From LLD-282 sp964395835 (lineage in GTDB: Bacteria; Pseudomonadota; Gammaproteobacteria; Berkiellales; Berkiellaceae), in the NCBI GenBank assembly GCA_964395835.1, contig CAYNBJ010000001.1, positions 192,869 to 256,868 of the forward strand: DNA of 64,000 nucleotides. Direction: 5' to 3'. A program made the translations under genes and the position numbers. Shown piece by piece: positions 17,566 to 26,650 of the stretch (the stretch's first letter is position 1; every line of letters starts with the position of its first letter). The notes under the pieces were generated by a model. That model did not search any database, had not been told where the DNA came from, and saw nothing but the letters and a program-made list of their open reading frames with translations.

Positions 17566-19953
17566 TTATAAAGACCGATCATCATCGGTCATAATGACTT
17601 CTTGTCTCAATTGATTATAACGCAATATTTTCTCTAGCTGCTCTTTAGAAATAATATTTTGAACAACAGCCTGTTCATATTGCTGCTCTAAAGATAGAGA
17701 GTATAGAGAAGCAAGATGAAATTTTTGCCATTTCGCAAAAGATCGCAAAGAGCTATCTAATTCATGACGAAGAGAAAATGCCTCTTTTAAAATCGCTAAT
17801 GGCTCTCCTGGAATAGGCTGTGGAACAAGCGTGCTTAAGCGGTTGACCACACCCTGAGGATCTAAGAGACTTTTAGCAACATGATGAGTTAATGCATCAC
17901 TCGGTTGGCGATACAGCCTACCCCAAGGGAAAAAATAAAATTTCAAGATTTTTCCTAAAATTTGCGGTCTCATATTATCGCAAAAATCGAAAAAAGCCTG
18001 TTGTGCTTGATAAAGGCAGTATTCCAAGCTCCATTGAACAATTTCTTTATCTTGCGATAAATCAGCTTCTCTCGCATGCCGATCAATCACAGACACCGCA
18101 AGATAGAGATGGGAGAGCATATCTCCTAAACGCGCTGAAAGAGATTCATAACGCTTCAAAGCCCCTCCATAAAGCGCAAAAGAGAGATCGGATGAGACCG
18201 CCAGAGCAAGTGAAAGAATTTCAATTGTGCGTAAAGCTTTAGTATTTGGATAGCGTTTTTTTACGCAATATAATGCCCCTCTTGTCCACCCCATAAAAAA
18301 TCCACGCACAGCATTAGAGGCCGTGTAGGTCATATGATTAAACAAATGTTGATCGAACTTGCCAAGATGAGCAGGATCAGACGCTGTCTGAATTTCATCA
18401 AGTAAAAACGGATGGCATCGAATGGCTCCTTGCCCAAAAATCATCAAGCTACGTGTTAAAATATTCGCACCTTCAACGGTAATAGAAATAGGTGCAGCTA
18501 TATATCCGTGTGCTAAAAGGTTTCTTGGACCGAGAATAATCGCCTTACCGCCATGAATATCCATAGCCTCATTAATAATTTTTCGCCCAAGCTCAGTCAT
18601 GTGATATTTTGCAATAGCTGAAACCACAGAAGGCTTCACTCCGTCATCTAAACCAGATAGGGTCAAACGACGTGCTGATTCTAAAAGATAAGTCCATCCT
18701 GCAATACGGCCTAAGGGATCTTGAATACCTTCAAAAGCTGCAATTGGCAATCTAAACTGCTCTCTAATACGACAATAAGCAGCGCTGTGAAACGTACACA
18801 GATGCCCGATCGCTGTTGCAAGTGATGGGAGAGAAATACCTCGTCCTACAGAAAGGCACTCGACAAGCATTTTCCATCCTTGCCCGATACGTTCAGGTCC
18901 TCCAATAATCCAGCTTAAAGGAATAAAAACGTCATAGCCTTTTGTGGGCCCATTAGGAAATGCCATACCTAATGGGTTGTGTCTGCGCCCTATTTCAACA
19001 CCAGGGTGTTTCGTTGGAATCAAACAAACTGTAATACCGCGATCAATCTGATCGCTCAAAATATGATCAGGGTCAAAAAGCTTAAAGGCTAAACCCATAA
19101 TTGTGGCCACTGGAGCCAATGTGATATAGCGCTTATTCCAAAACAAGCGAATTCCGATTTCTCCATTCTCATTTTTAGAAACAATTCCATAATCTGTCAT
19201 GGCACTTGCATCTGACCCCGCATCCAAACTGGTCAAGCCAAAACACGGTATCTCTTGTCCCTTAGCCAGTCTGGGCAAATAGTAGTCTTTTTGCTCTTCG
19301 GTTCCATAGTGCATCAAAAGCTCCCCTGGGCCAAGAGAGTTTGGGACCATAACAATCACTGCAGCAGAAGGGCTCTTAGTGGCTATTGTACCCACAATGG
19401 TAGAATGCGCTTGTGCAGAAAAACCTAATCCACCGTACTTGGGATGAATAATCAGACCAAAAAACCCTTGCTCTTTTAAAAAAGCCCAGACATTTTTAGG
19501 GAGATCTTTATTTTTATGAACAATATCCCAATCATTGATCATTGCACAGAGCTCTTGCAATGGTCCATTTATAAAATCTTGTTCTTTTTGCGAGAGATGA
19601 CTTTGAGGCCGAGAAAGTTGTTTTTCTAAACTCCACTGGCCTTGAAAAATTTCTGCCTCAATCCAGCGATCTCCGGCTGCAATAGCCTCTTGTTCCGTAG
19701 GAGAAATAGGGGGTAATGTTTTTGCTACCCATCTCTGCACAAAGCGAGATATGAGATTTCTTCTCAATATCGGAAACGAAAAAACAGCTAAAACAGCTAA
19801 GCAACAAATAGACTTGAGAGCAGCTGCATGCGTAAGAGGCCAGTGCAGCGCGATACACAGTCCCAGCCATCCCCAAAATAAGCCAAGAACGACATATAGA
19901 GAAGCTCTTAGATAGAGAGCTAACACAATAGAAACGATCATGAGTAGCAGCAT
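17566..19953 (-). CDS. fadE: Acyl-CoA dehydrogenase FadE
   Basis: A 795-residue member of the large FadE family (814 in Escherichia coli), which oxidises acyl-CoA to enoyl-CoA with FAD. Two or three hydrophobic segments at residues 1-65 anchor it to the inner membrane. Diagnostic blocks are CFGLTSLDAGSDA, NKRYITLAPVA, KPSVVSAIAKYHMTELGR, GGKAIILGPRN and VEGANILTRSLMIFGQGAIR, the last containing the presumed catalytic Glu. It is the first gene of fadE-fadI-fadJ. No electron-transfer flavoprotein or acyl-CoA ligase is in the window. Confidence 0.95.
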   Translation of the reverse strand: MLLLMIVSIVLALYLRASLYVVLGLFWGWLGLCIALHWPLTHAAALKSICCLAVLAVFSFPILRRNLISRFVQRWVAKTLPPISPTEQEAIAAGDRWIEAEIFQGQWSLEKQLSRPQSHLSQKEQDFINGPLQELCAMINDWDIVHKNKDLPKNVWAFLKEQGFFGLIIHPKYGGLGFSAQAHSTIVGTIATKSPSAAVIVMVPNSLGPGELLMHYGTEEQKDYYLPRLAKGQEIPCFGLTSLDAGSDASAMTDYGIVSKNENGEIGIRLFWNKRYITLAPVATIMGLAFKLFDPDHILSDQIDRGITVCLIPTKHPGVEIGRRHNPLGMAFPNGPTKGYDVFIPLSWIIGGPERIGQGWKMLVECLSVGRGISLPSLATAIGHLCTFHSAAYCRIREQFRLPIAAFEGIQDPLGRIAGWTYLLESARRLTLSGLDDGVKPSVVSAIAKYHMTELGRKIINEAMDIHGGKAIILGPRNLLAHGYIAAPISITVEGANILTRSLMIFGQGAIRCHPFLLDEIQTASDPAHLGKFDQHLFNHMTYTASNAVRGFFMGWTRGALYCVKKRYPNTKALRTIEILSLALAVSSDLSFALYGGALKRYESLSARLGDMLSHLYLAVSVIDRHAREADLSQDKEIVQWSLEYCLYQAQQAFFDFCDNMRPQILGKILKFYFFPWGRLYRQPSDALTHHVAKSLLDPQGVVNRLSTLVPQPIPGEPLAILKEAFSLRHELDSSLRSFAKWQKFHLASLYSLSLEQQYEQAVVQNIISKEQLEKILRYNQLRQEVIMTDDDRSL

Positions 19954-20086
19954 AAAATATACTTAAAAAAAACTCTTGTAACAATTATAGCTCTTCTTCA
20001 CTCATTCGATCTGAGACCTGCCAGCCTCATAAAATGCCGTTAAAGTGCGATTGCCTAAACTCACTCATAAGACTCCAAATTGGCAC

Positions 20087-23000
20087 TCAATTGCAGTGAA
20101 CGATAGAGTCTGAGTCTGTCTTAAAAGAATTTTTTTCCGCACCCATGCTTTGATACAAAGCCTCTTGCAGATGCACTGAAACAAAACGTGAAATACCTGG
20201 TTCTTTCATCGTGACACCGTATAAGCTGTCAACCTGACTCATCATAACTTGAGAATGTGTCACAATAATAAATTGCACAGTAGCCTGAAACTGATGAATG
20301 AGTTTAGCGAGGCGCTCTGTATTTGCATCATCTAAAGGTGCGTCTATTTCATCAAGCAGGCAAAATGGTGCAGGATTCAATTGAAAAAAAGAAAAGACCA
20401 ATGCTGCGGCGGTGAGAGCCTTCTCTCCGCCTGAAAGCATAGCAAGTCGGTGCGTTTTTTTTCCTGGAGGCTGTGCTTGTATTACGAGGCCTCTTTCACC
20501 TCTTTCATTCATTTCGATCTCAAGTTTGCCCTGTCCTCCTGAAAAAAGAATCCCAAAAAGATGGGTGAAATTTTTTTGCAGTTCGCTATACGTTTGATTG
20601 AACAGATCCTCCATTTGCTTATCTAGATCGTTTAACGCAACTTTCAACTGCTCTGTGGCTTGTTCCAAATCTGTACGTTGAGCCACAATATCTTTATAAC
20701 GCTGTGACTGACTTTCAAACTCTTGCAGCGCTTTAAGATTCACAGGCCCCAGATCTTCAAGCTCTTTTTCTAAAACTTGCATATTTTTTTTCAAACTCGG
20801 GGCACTCTGTGAACTTTGAATAGAGTCCAACTGTGCAAGTAATAATCCCTGATCAAGAATTTGTTCTTGGATCGTCTCTAAGATGACAATATTCTTCTCC
20901 AGATCAGACTGAATAGAGCGGAGAGAATCTTCTTTGCTATGTAAAGAAAAGAGCTGATGTTTTAAGTTTTTTTCCGCCGCTTTATATTCTTGGGCCAAAC
21001 TGTCAATCTGTTTTTGACCGCTTGCAATTTGCGCCTGATCTCGCTCAATTTGCGGTTGCAATTTTTGTATTTCAAAGAAAAATTGATCGCGAGACTGAAT
21101 ATGCTGGTCTTTTTCTTTCAGTGCCTTGGCATAAGAAAGCATAGCGGTTTTCCATCTCTTTTTTTCTTTTTCATACTCTTTCAAAGCATAATCATGTTCA
21201 TTTTTTGCGATTTCTTCAAGGCTTTTTTTCTCATAATATTGACTTTGCAAATCCTGATAAATTTTTTGCACATTCTGATACTCCAAAGAGATGCTATCCA
21301 GTCTGTGCTGCGCTTCTAACATCACATCTTGCAATAGGTCAATTTTTTCTAAAAATAACTTTTCTTCCTCAGTACTGGCTGCAATTTGCGCAAATAACGT
21401 TTGTTGCTTCTGTGAGTGATTCATAATTTGCATTTCAATTTTAGAACAATGCTCTTGAAGCGATGCAATTTTTTGCTTTTTCAAAGACAGTTGCATTTGC
21501 TCTTGATGTTTCTGCGTCTCTAAGCGTTTTAAATTTATCTCTGTGACACTCAATTGCTCATCGAGTGTTCTTTGCAAAGAAATCGCCTCTGTCAGCTGGC
21601 TCTCAATACGATCAATCTGAATTTGATAATCCTGTAGTGTATCTTTCTGAGAAAGCATTTGCTGCTCTAAATCTGCTAGCGTAGTGGATCTTTTACGTAA
21701 AGGACGAATCCAACCATGACCTAATAGCATTCCTCCGGGCAATAAAAATGCTTTTTCCGCAGAAAGGTTTTGTACGTTCTCTAAAGCATATTCTAAACAA
21801 TCTGTAAAAATGAAATTTTCCCAATAAGGCGGTGCTGAATCTCCCCAACTATACTCTAAATCTAAATCGGCGACTTGCTCAATCATTGCACGTGTGGGTG
21901 CTACCGATCCTTTAAAAAAATACTGTGTCGGCTGACTTTGATAATATGCAAGATCATACTTCCAGCTCTGTGGATCAACAATACGCACATTATCAATACC
22001 ACTGAGCCAGTGTGACTTTAATCTATGATGCGCATCTATCGAGTGCTGCAACTCACTCAGTATACTCACTGTCCGATCGCGATCTTTTTTTATAATCGCA
22101 AAATGTGTTTTGAGATCTTGTATCGAAATCTGCGTCTGCTTATATGAATTTTTGAGCTCCACAAGACTTTTTTGAGTATCACAGATTTGTGAATCGTAAA
22201 CATTTAAATCATGCTCTGTCATTTGCGCGATCAGATGTTCTAAACTGGCTTTTAAATCATCGTGCTCTTTTTGCAATTTTGCATATAAGGCCTGCTCTTC
22301 TTGAAATTTGTTTGTCAGATGCTGCACCTGCCATTGTGTTTTATTCAAAACTTCTTTCTGTGCATAAAGATTTTTTTTGGCCAAATCATGCTGATGCTGT
22401 GTTTGATGATAAAGAATTTTTTTTTCATCTACACAGTTTTTAGATTGCTCCATATTCTCATGTAAAATCTCCATCACCTGCGGCTGTAGTGTTCTATTTT
22501 TTGAAAAATGTTTTAAATCAATCGATACCAACATGCTTGCACTTGATGCAATTTCTTCGATAGATGCGCTGAGAGACTGATCGGCCCATGTCAATTTCAT
22601 CTCAGTTTGGTCATAGTGGTTTTTCAAATCTTGTAAGTGTTTTTGCGAAAGATATAAATCATCTTTTAACTGATTAAAGAGATGTTGTTCAATTTGCAAA
22701 TCTTTCTCAAAACGAGCACAATTTTTTTTCAAATCCTCAAGATAAGATTTTTGATCGTGAATTTGAGTTTCTACATCTTGTTTTTTTGCCTGAAGCTCCA
22801 AAATCATACGGCAACTTTCTCGATAAGAGACTGCAAAATATTGTTGTCGAGTTTGAATAATCTTTTCACGAATGTCTTGATATGCTCGCGCTTCTGAAGC
22901 CTGTTGCCCCAAAATATCACAACGTTTTTTTAATTCTTTCTCCAGATCGCAAGCGCGACTTAAATTATCTTGCGACTCTTCAATATGAGCAATCGTCTCT

Positions 23001-23533
23001 TTTCTTTTCTCATAATAACGTGAAATTCCTGCAGCCTCTTCAATATAGCCAATTAAATCAGTTGGCTTGGCTTCTATAAAACGATTAATCGTGCCTTGTT
23101 CAATAATCGCATATGAGCGCGGCCCTAAACCTGTTCCCATAAAGAGATCGACAACATCTTTCCGTCTACAACGAATAGAATTAATCCAATATGCAGAATG
23201 ACCTTCTCGATCAATCAGTCTTTTTACGACAATTTCATCATAATGAGAAAAAGGCCCCTTTAAAACTTTTTGGCTATGATCAAAAGTCAGCTCGACAAGA
23301 GCCTGTGAAGCTGCTTTTCTAGAAAAGCTTCCTCCAAAAATCACATCTGAAATTTGATCACCCCTCAAATTTTTGGCATGTGACTCGCCTATCACCCATT
23401 TAACTGCATCAATAATATTAGATTTTCCACAACCATTTGGTCCAACAATAGCTGTGAGCGGTGTCTTGAGCTCAAGACTCTGTAAGTCGGCAAAAGATTT
23501 AAAGCCTGAGACTTTAATAGACTTTAATCGCAT
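20087..23533 (-). CDS. smc: Chromosome segregation ATPase SMC
   Basis: A complete 1148-residue SMC protein. It has an N-terminal Walker A GPNGCGKSNIIDAVKWVIGE split across two helices, two long Gln/Lys/Glu-rich coiled-coil arms, a hinge at about 510-640 (VRIVDPQSW and GGMLLGHGWI), and the C-terminal ABC signature LSGGEKALTAAA with Walker B FCLLDEID. It holds replicated chromosomes in condensed form and acts with ScpA/ScpB, which are not in this window. It stands alone, with short AT-rich spacers on both sides, and there is no zipA next to it as in some gammaproteobacteria. Confidence 0.97.
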   Translation of the reverse strand: MRLKSIKVSGFKSFADLQSLELKTPLTAIVGPNGCGKSNIIDAVKWVIGESHAKNLRGDQISDVIFGGSFSRKAASQALVELTFDHSQKVLKGPFSHYDEIVVKRLIDREGHSAYWINSIRCRRKDVVDLFMGTGLGPRSYAIIEQGTINRFIEAKPTDLIGYIEEAAGISRYYEKRKETIAHIEESQDNLSRACDLEKELKKRCDILGQQASEARAYQDIREKIIQTRQQYFAVSYRESCRMILELQAKKQDVETQIHDQKSYLEDLKKNCARFEKDLQIEQHLFNQLKDDLYLSQKHLQDLKNHYDQTEMKLTWADQSLSASIEEIASSASMLVSIDLKHFSKNRTLQPQVMEILHENMEQSKNCVDEKKILYHQTQHQHDLAKKNLYAQKEVLNKTQWQVQHLTNKFQEEQALYAKLQKEHDDLKASLEHLIAQMTEHDLNVYDSQICDTQKSLVELKNSYKQTQISIQDLKTHFAIIKKDRDRTVSILSELQHSIDAHHRLKSHWLSGIDNVRIVDPQSWKYDLAYYQSQPTQYFFKGSVAPTRAMIEQVADLDLEYSWGDSAPPYWENFIFTDCLEYALENVQNLSAEKAFLLPGGMLLGHGWIRPLRKRSTTLADLEQQMLSQKDTLQDYQIQIDRIESQLTEAISLQRTLDEQLSVTEINLKRLETQKHQEQMQLSLKKQKIASLQEHCSKIEMQIMNHSQKQQTLFAQIAASTEEEKLFLEKIDLLQDVMLEAQHRLDSISLEYQNVQKIYQDLQSQYYEKKSLEEIAKNEHDYALKEYEKEKKRWKTAMLSYAKALKEKDQHIQSRDQFFFEIQKLQPQIERDQAQIASGQKQIDSLAQEYKAAEKNLKHQLFSLHSKEDSLRSIQSDLEKNIVILETIQEQILDQGLLLAQLDSIQSSQSAPSLKKNMQVLEKELEDLGPVNLKALQEFESQSQRYKDIVAQRTDLEQATEQLKVALNDLDKQMEDLFNQTYSELQKNFTHLFGILFSGGQGKLEIEMNERGERGLVIQAQPPGKKTHRLAMLSGGEKALTAAALVFSFFQLNPAPFCLLDEIDAPLDDANTERLAKLIHQFQATVQFIIVTHSQVMMSQVDSLYGVTMKEPGISRFVSVHLQEALYQSMGAEKNSFKTDSDSIVHCN

Positions 23534-23650
23534 AAAAAAATCAAAAGGAGTGAAATATTCTAAGAGTTTATCTCTTTTGAAAAAAAATTACAGTTGTCCT
23601 GCGAAAAAAAGATTTTATAATAAAAGCACACTTTTTTATCATTCACTTTT

Positions 23651-23932
23651 ATGGATTTTTTCACACAGTTTACAGGTTTGATATTTTTAGGACTTTGCGC
23701 CTTTTGGATATACGCTTTAATAAAAAATAGAACTCATCTTTTTCAAAGATCGATTTTACTCAAAGCATCTCAGACACTCGCATTCATCGCTTTAATGCTC
23801 TGCGCCTTAGTAGCATTCTTAATGTTCATGATTGAGGGAGAGGCTCCTACAGGCAGCGAAAATATGTCTGAGAACCACTCCTCTTATCCAAAAAAATATT
23901 CTTCCGATACTGTCTTAGATAAAGCTATTTAA
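23651..23932 (+). CDS. Small hypothetical membrane protein
   Basis: A 93-residue protein with two membrane helices (about residues 5-25 and 38-62) and a short polar tail, MIEGEAPTGSENM and onward. It is divergently oriented from smc and its last four bases overlap the convergent tolC-like gene. It has neither the start of ZipA nor any other known motif. Its coding status is supported by clean hydrophobic patterning and lack of a competing frame. Confidence 0.5.
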   Translation: MDFFTQFTGLIFLGLCAFWIYALIKNRTHLFQRSILLKASQTLAFIALMLCALVAFLMFMIEGEAPTGSENMSENHSSYPKKYSSDTVLDKAI

Positions 23933-25281
23933 AAAACCAAATCGCGCTCAAAGGTCCGCGCAACTGATGAAGAAACCAAAGAGCTTGCAGACCCATTCAA
24001 AGTCAAGATCTGCAACTCTGCGATCGTAAGTTGAGCGCGATCTTGAGCCAGATTATTCAGTGAATAATACCATTCATTATAAGCATCCAGTAAATCTAGC
24101 AAACTACGCTGGCCCATAAGAAACTGATCTTTATACCCCAGAACCACATTAGATACAGCCTGCTCATGCTCTTTACGAAACACATAAGACTGCTGCGCAG
24201 ATTGATAATCTTCCCATGTGGCCAAAATTAAATAATAAAGTTCATTTTTTTGCTTCTCTAACTCTGAACACGCTTGATGATATCTTTCTGCCAACACATT
24301 TGTATTTTGCAAATCCTGACTCCCACGAAAAATATTATACGATAAATTCAAGCCAACTTGTGTATTCGTTTGCTTATCAGTATTACCATCAATGTTTTTA
24401 CGATATTCAAATCGCGTCAAGGCATACAGCTGTGGGAAAAAAGAGCTTTTTGAAGCGTGATATTGTGCCATTGCAGCTTCTTTAAGATAAGCATATTGCC
24501 TAATCTTGACACCATAATTCAAAGCTTGCTCAAAATACTCTTCATATCTCATAGGAAGTAATGTTTGCAAATCAATAGGCAGCAAATCAACAGGATCGAG
24601 ACCGCCACTTTGTGCTTTAAATAACGCTTGATTTTTATTTAACTCACTCATTGCCATAATCATAGCAGCGCGAGCTGTAGCTAAACGCCCTTTAGCCTGA
24701 ACTCGATCGAGTTCCCGAGAAAGACCCTGAGAAACACGTTGATCGATCAAATCCACAATTTCTTTGAGTCGTTTGTAATTTTCTTTTGCATTGATCACAA
24801 GCTGCTGAGACAGCAAAACTTTCACATAATCTGAACCAATTTCACTAATTTTAGAAAGCATCCTATCAACAACAAAAGCTTGTGTTGCCTTCAAGGATCG
24901 ATCAGCCTGATTATAGTCATAGTATCGTTTCATCCCGTCAAAAACAGGCTGCGAAATCACAAGACTGTAATCTTTACGCCAAAGATTCGTTTTAGGATCG
25001 GTAGAGACACCTTGAGAAAGATAGTTATCATGTACTAAATCTGCATTTCCATCAATCGATGGCAAAAAAGCGCCCATTTTCCCTTTAAGGTTGTACTGCT
25101 GAATGACCTCATCTGCTCGAATCATCGCAACATCTGGAGCATGCTCCAAACTATAATCCAAAGCCTCTTGTAAGGTCAAAGCCGATAAAAATGAGACTCC
25201 GACGAATGGGAGAAGAACTAAAAAACGCGTCATCATATCAAATAAGACTAAAGAACAATACTGTTGTTTATAGTTGATCAT
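23929..25281 (-). CDS. TolC-family outer-membrane channel protein
   Basis: A 450-residue TolC-like protein forming the outer-membrane duct of a type I secretion machine. After a hydrophobic signal segment it shows LTLQEALDYSLEHAPDVAMI and a pair of internal alpha-hairpin repeats rich in Gln, Asn and Tyr. LNLSYNIFRGSQDLQNT and RSLLDLLDAYNEWYYS are typical of the second repeat. An internal ATG at 25236 would put the signal peptide at the very start. It is the last gene of the phosphatase-ABC-HlyD-TolC operon, 41 bases after hlyD. Confidence 0.88.
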   Translation of the reverse strand: MINYKQQYCSLVLFDMMTRFLVLLPFVGVSFLSALTLQEALDYSLEHAPDVAMIRADEVIQQYNLKGKMGAFLPSIDGNADLVHDNYLSQGVSTDPKTNLWRKDYSLVISQPVFDGMKRYYDYNQADRSLKATQAFVVDRMLSKISEIGSDYVKVLLSQQLVINAKENYKRLKEIVDLIDQRVSQGLSRELDRVQAKGRLATARAAMIMAMSELNKNQALFKAQSGGLDPVDLLPIDLQTLLPMRYEEYFEQALNYGVKIRQYAYLKEAAMAQYHASKSSFFPQLYALTRFEYRKNIDGNTDKQTNTQVGLNLSYNIFRGSQDLQNTNVLAERYHQACSELEKQKNELYYLILATWEDYQSAQQSYVFRKEHEQAVSNVVLGYKDQFLMGQRSLLDLLDAYNEWYYSLNNLAQDRAQLTIAELQILTLNGSASSLVSSSVARTFERDLVF

Positions 25282-25322
25282 ACGCCTGATTGTCTACTCC
25301 CACAGTCTTAGCTGGTTTTATC

Positions 25323-26639
25323 TTAACGTTCCGTCATTGCAATTTGTTTCGATTTTATAATCGGCTTCATTAAATAATCCCACACAGTACGATGTCCTGT
25401 TAAAATATCTACTGAAGCCATCATACCGGGAATAATTGGATATGTATGTCCATTTTTTTCAAGAAATTTTTTATCAGTTTGTATTTTAACAAGATAGTAA
25501 GGCTGATCGCGCTCTATTAAGACATCAGGAGAGATATGCTCTACCTTCCCACTGAGACCACCGTAAATAGAAAAATCATACGCTGAAACTTTCACACGAG
25601 CATCCATGCCTTTGCGAATAAATCCAATATCTTTAGGATGAATTTTCGCTTCAATAATTAATTTTTCATCAGATGGCACCATTTCAAAAAGTGTTTCCCC
25701 TGGTCTTAAAACAGCCCCAGTGGTATGAATATGTTTTTTATGAATAAGCCCTGAAACAGGTGCTCTTAACTGTGTTCTGCGTTCTTTATCGACAAGCGTT
25801 TTTTTCTCTTCATACAGTTGTTGCAAATCGAGTTGCACTTTGGCATATTCTGCAGCCACTTCTCTGTGCCACTGAGCTAAAAATTCATCTTTGCGACTCA
25901 TCAAACTCTGACGATGCTCCAAAGATCTTTCAACACGATGAAAAATTTGCTCTATGAGCCCTTCTAATTCCGATAAAGAACGCTGAGAGATCAGCAATTC
26001 ATGTGCAGAAACAGCGCCATTTTCCATCAAAGATACAATCATTTGGTATTCTTGAGATTTTAATTCATAACTTTTTTGAGCATAATGATGCTCCGATTGC
26101 TCTTGCTGTATTTGATGTTCCAATTGAGCAATTTCATGGTCAATTGTATTGAGACGCAAAAGCAACTCTTTTTGCCGACCAAGGTAAATACGATATTCAT
26201 TTTCTGCGGACGAACCAAGACTGTGTGGAGAAGCGATCTCATGCTCATAATTTTTTTGATTCATTTCAGCTTCTAAGCGCGCTGATCGATTCTCTAAGGC
26301 ATCAATTTGTAAAAGATTTTTTTCTAGCTGCGATTGCGCCCATAAATCATCAATTTCTGCAAGCACTTCACCGACAGCAACACTTTGCCCCTCTTGCACA
26401 CAAATACTCTTAATCAAACCGCCCTCTAAAGACTGTATCACTTGATTTTGTGTTTGAGGAACTACAATAGCCCGATCTGTGCGTGTAAGCTCTTCTAATG
26501 GAGAACGAAGAACCCACACTAAAAGCACCGATGTCATCAAAGCTGTATACTGTAATGTGTAAATTAAAGATTTATCTAAAATAGGCTGAACAGGACGATT
26601 AAAAATAAAATTCGATAACGTTTGTGCATATGTAGACAT
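25323..26639 (-). CDS. HlyD-family membrane fusion protein (type I secretion)
   Basis: A protein of about 438 residues with one N-terminal membrane helix (about residues 24-45), then SLEGGLIKSICVQEGQSVAVGEVLAEIDD, a split biotinyl-lipoyl fold. A long coiled-coil hairpin follows (about 100-275) and then LRAPVSGLIHKKHIHTTGAVLRPGETLFEMVP. It bridges the ABC exporter and TolC across the periplasm. AGGAG lies eight bases before the ATG at 26639, so the upstream ATG at 26648 is less likely. It starts two to eleven bases after the ABC gene. Confidence 0.93.
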   Translation of the reverse strand: MSTYAQTLSNFIFNRPVQPILDKSLIYTLQYTALMTSVLLVWVLRSPLEELTRTDRAIVVPQTQNQVIQSLEGGLIKSICVQEGQSVAVGEVLAEIDDLWAQSQLEKNLLQIDALENRSARLEAEMNQKNYEHEIASPHSLGSSAENEYRIYLGRQKELLLRLNTIDHEIAQLEHQIQQEQSEHHYAQKSYELKSQEYQMIVSLMENGAVSAHELLISQRSLSELEGLIEQIFHRVERSLEHRQSLMSRKDEFLAQWHREVAAEYAKVQLDLQQLYEEKKTLVDKERRTQLRAPVSGLIHKKHIHTTGAVLRPGETLFEMVPSDEKLIIEAKIHPKDIGFIRKGMDARVKVSAYDFSIYGGLSGKVEHISPDVLIERDQPYYLVKIQTDKKFLEKNGHTYPIIPGMMASVDILTGHRTVWDYLMKPIIKSKQIAMTER

Positions 26640-26650
26640 AAAAATCACTC

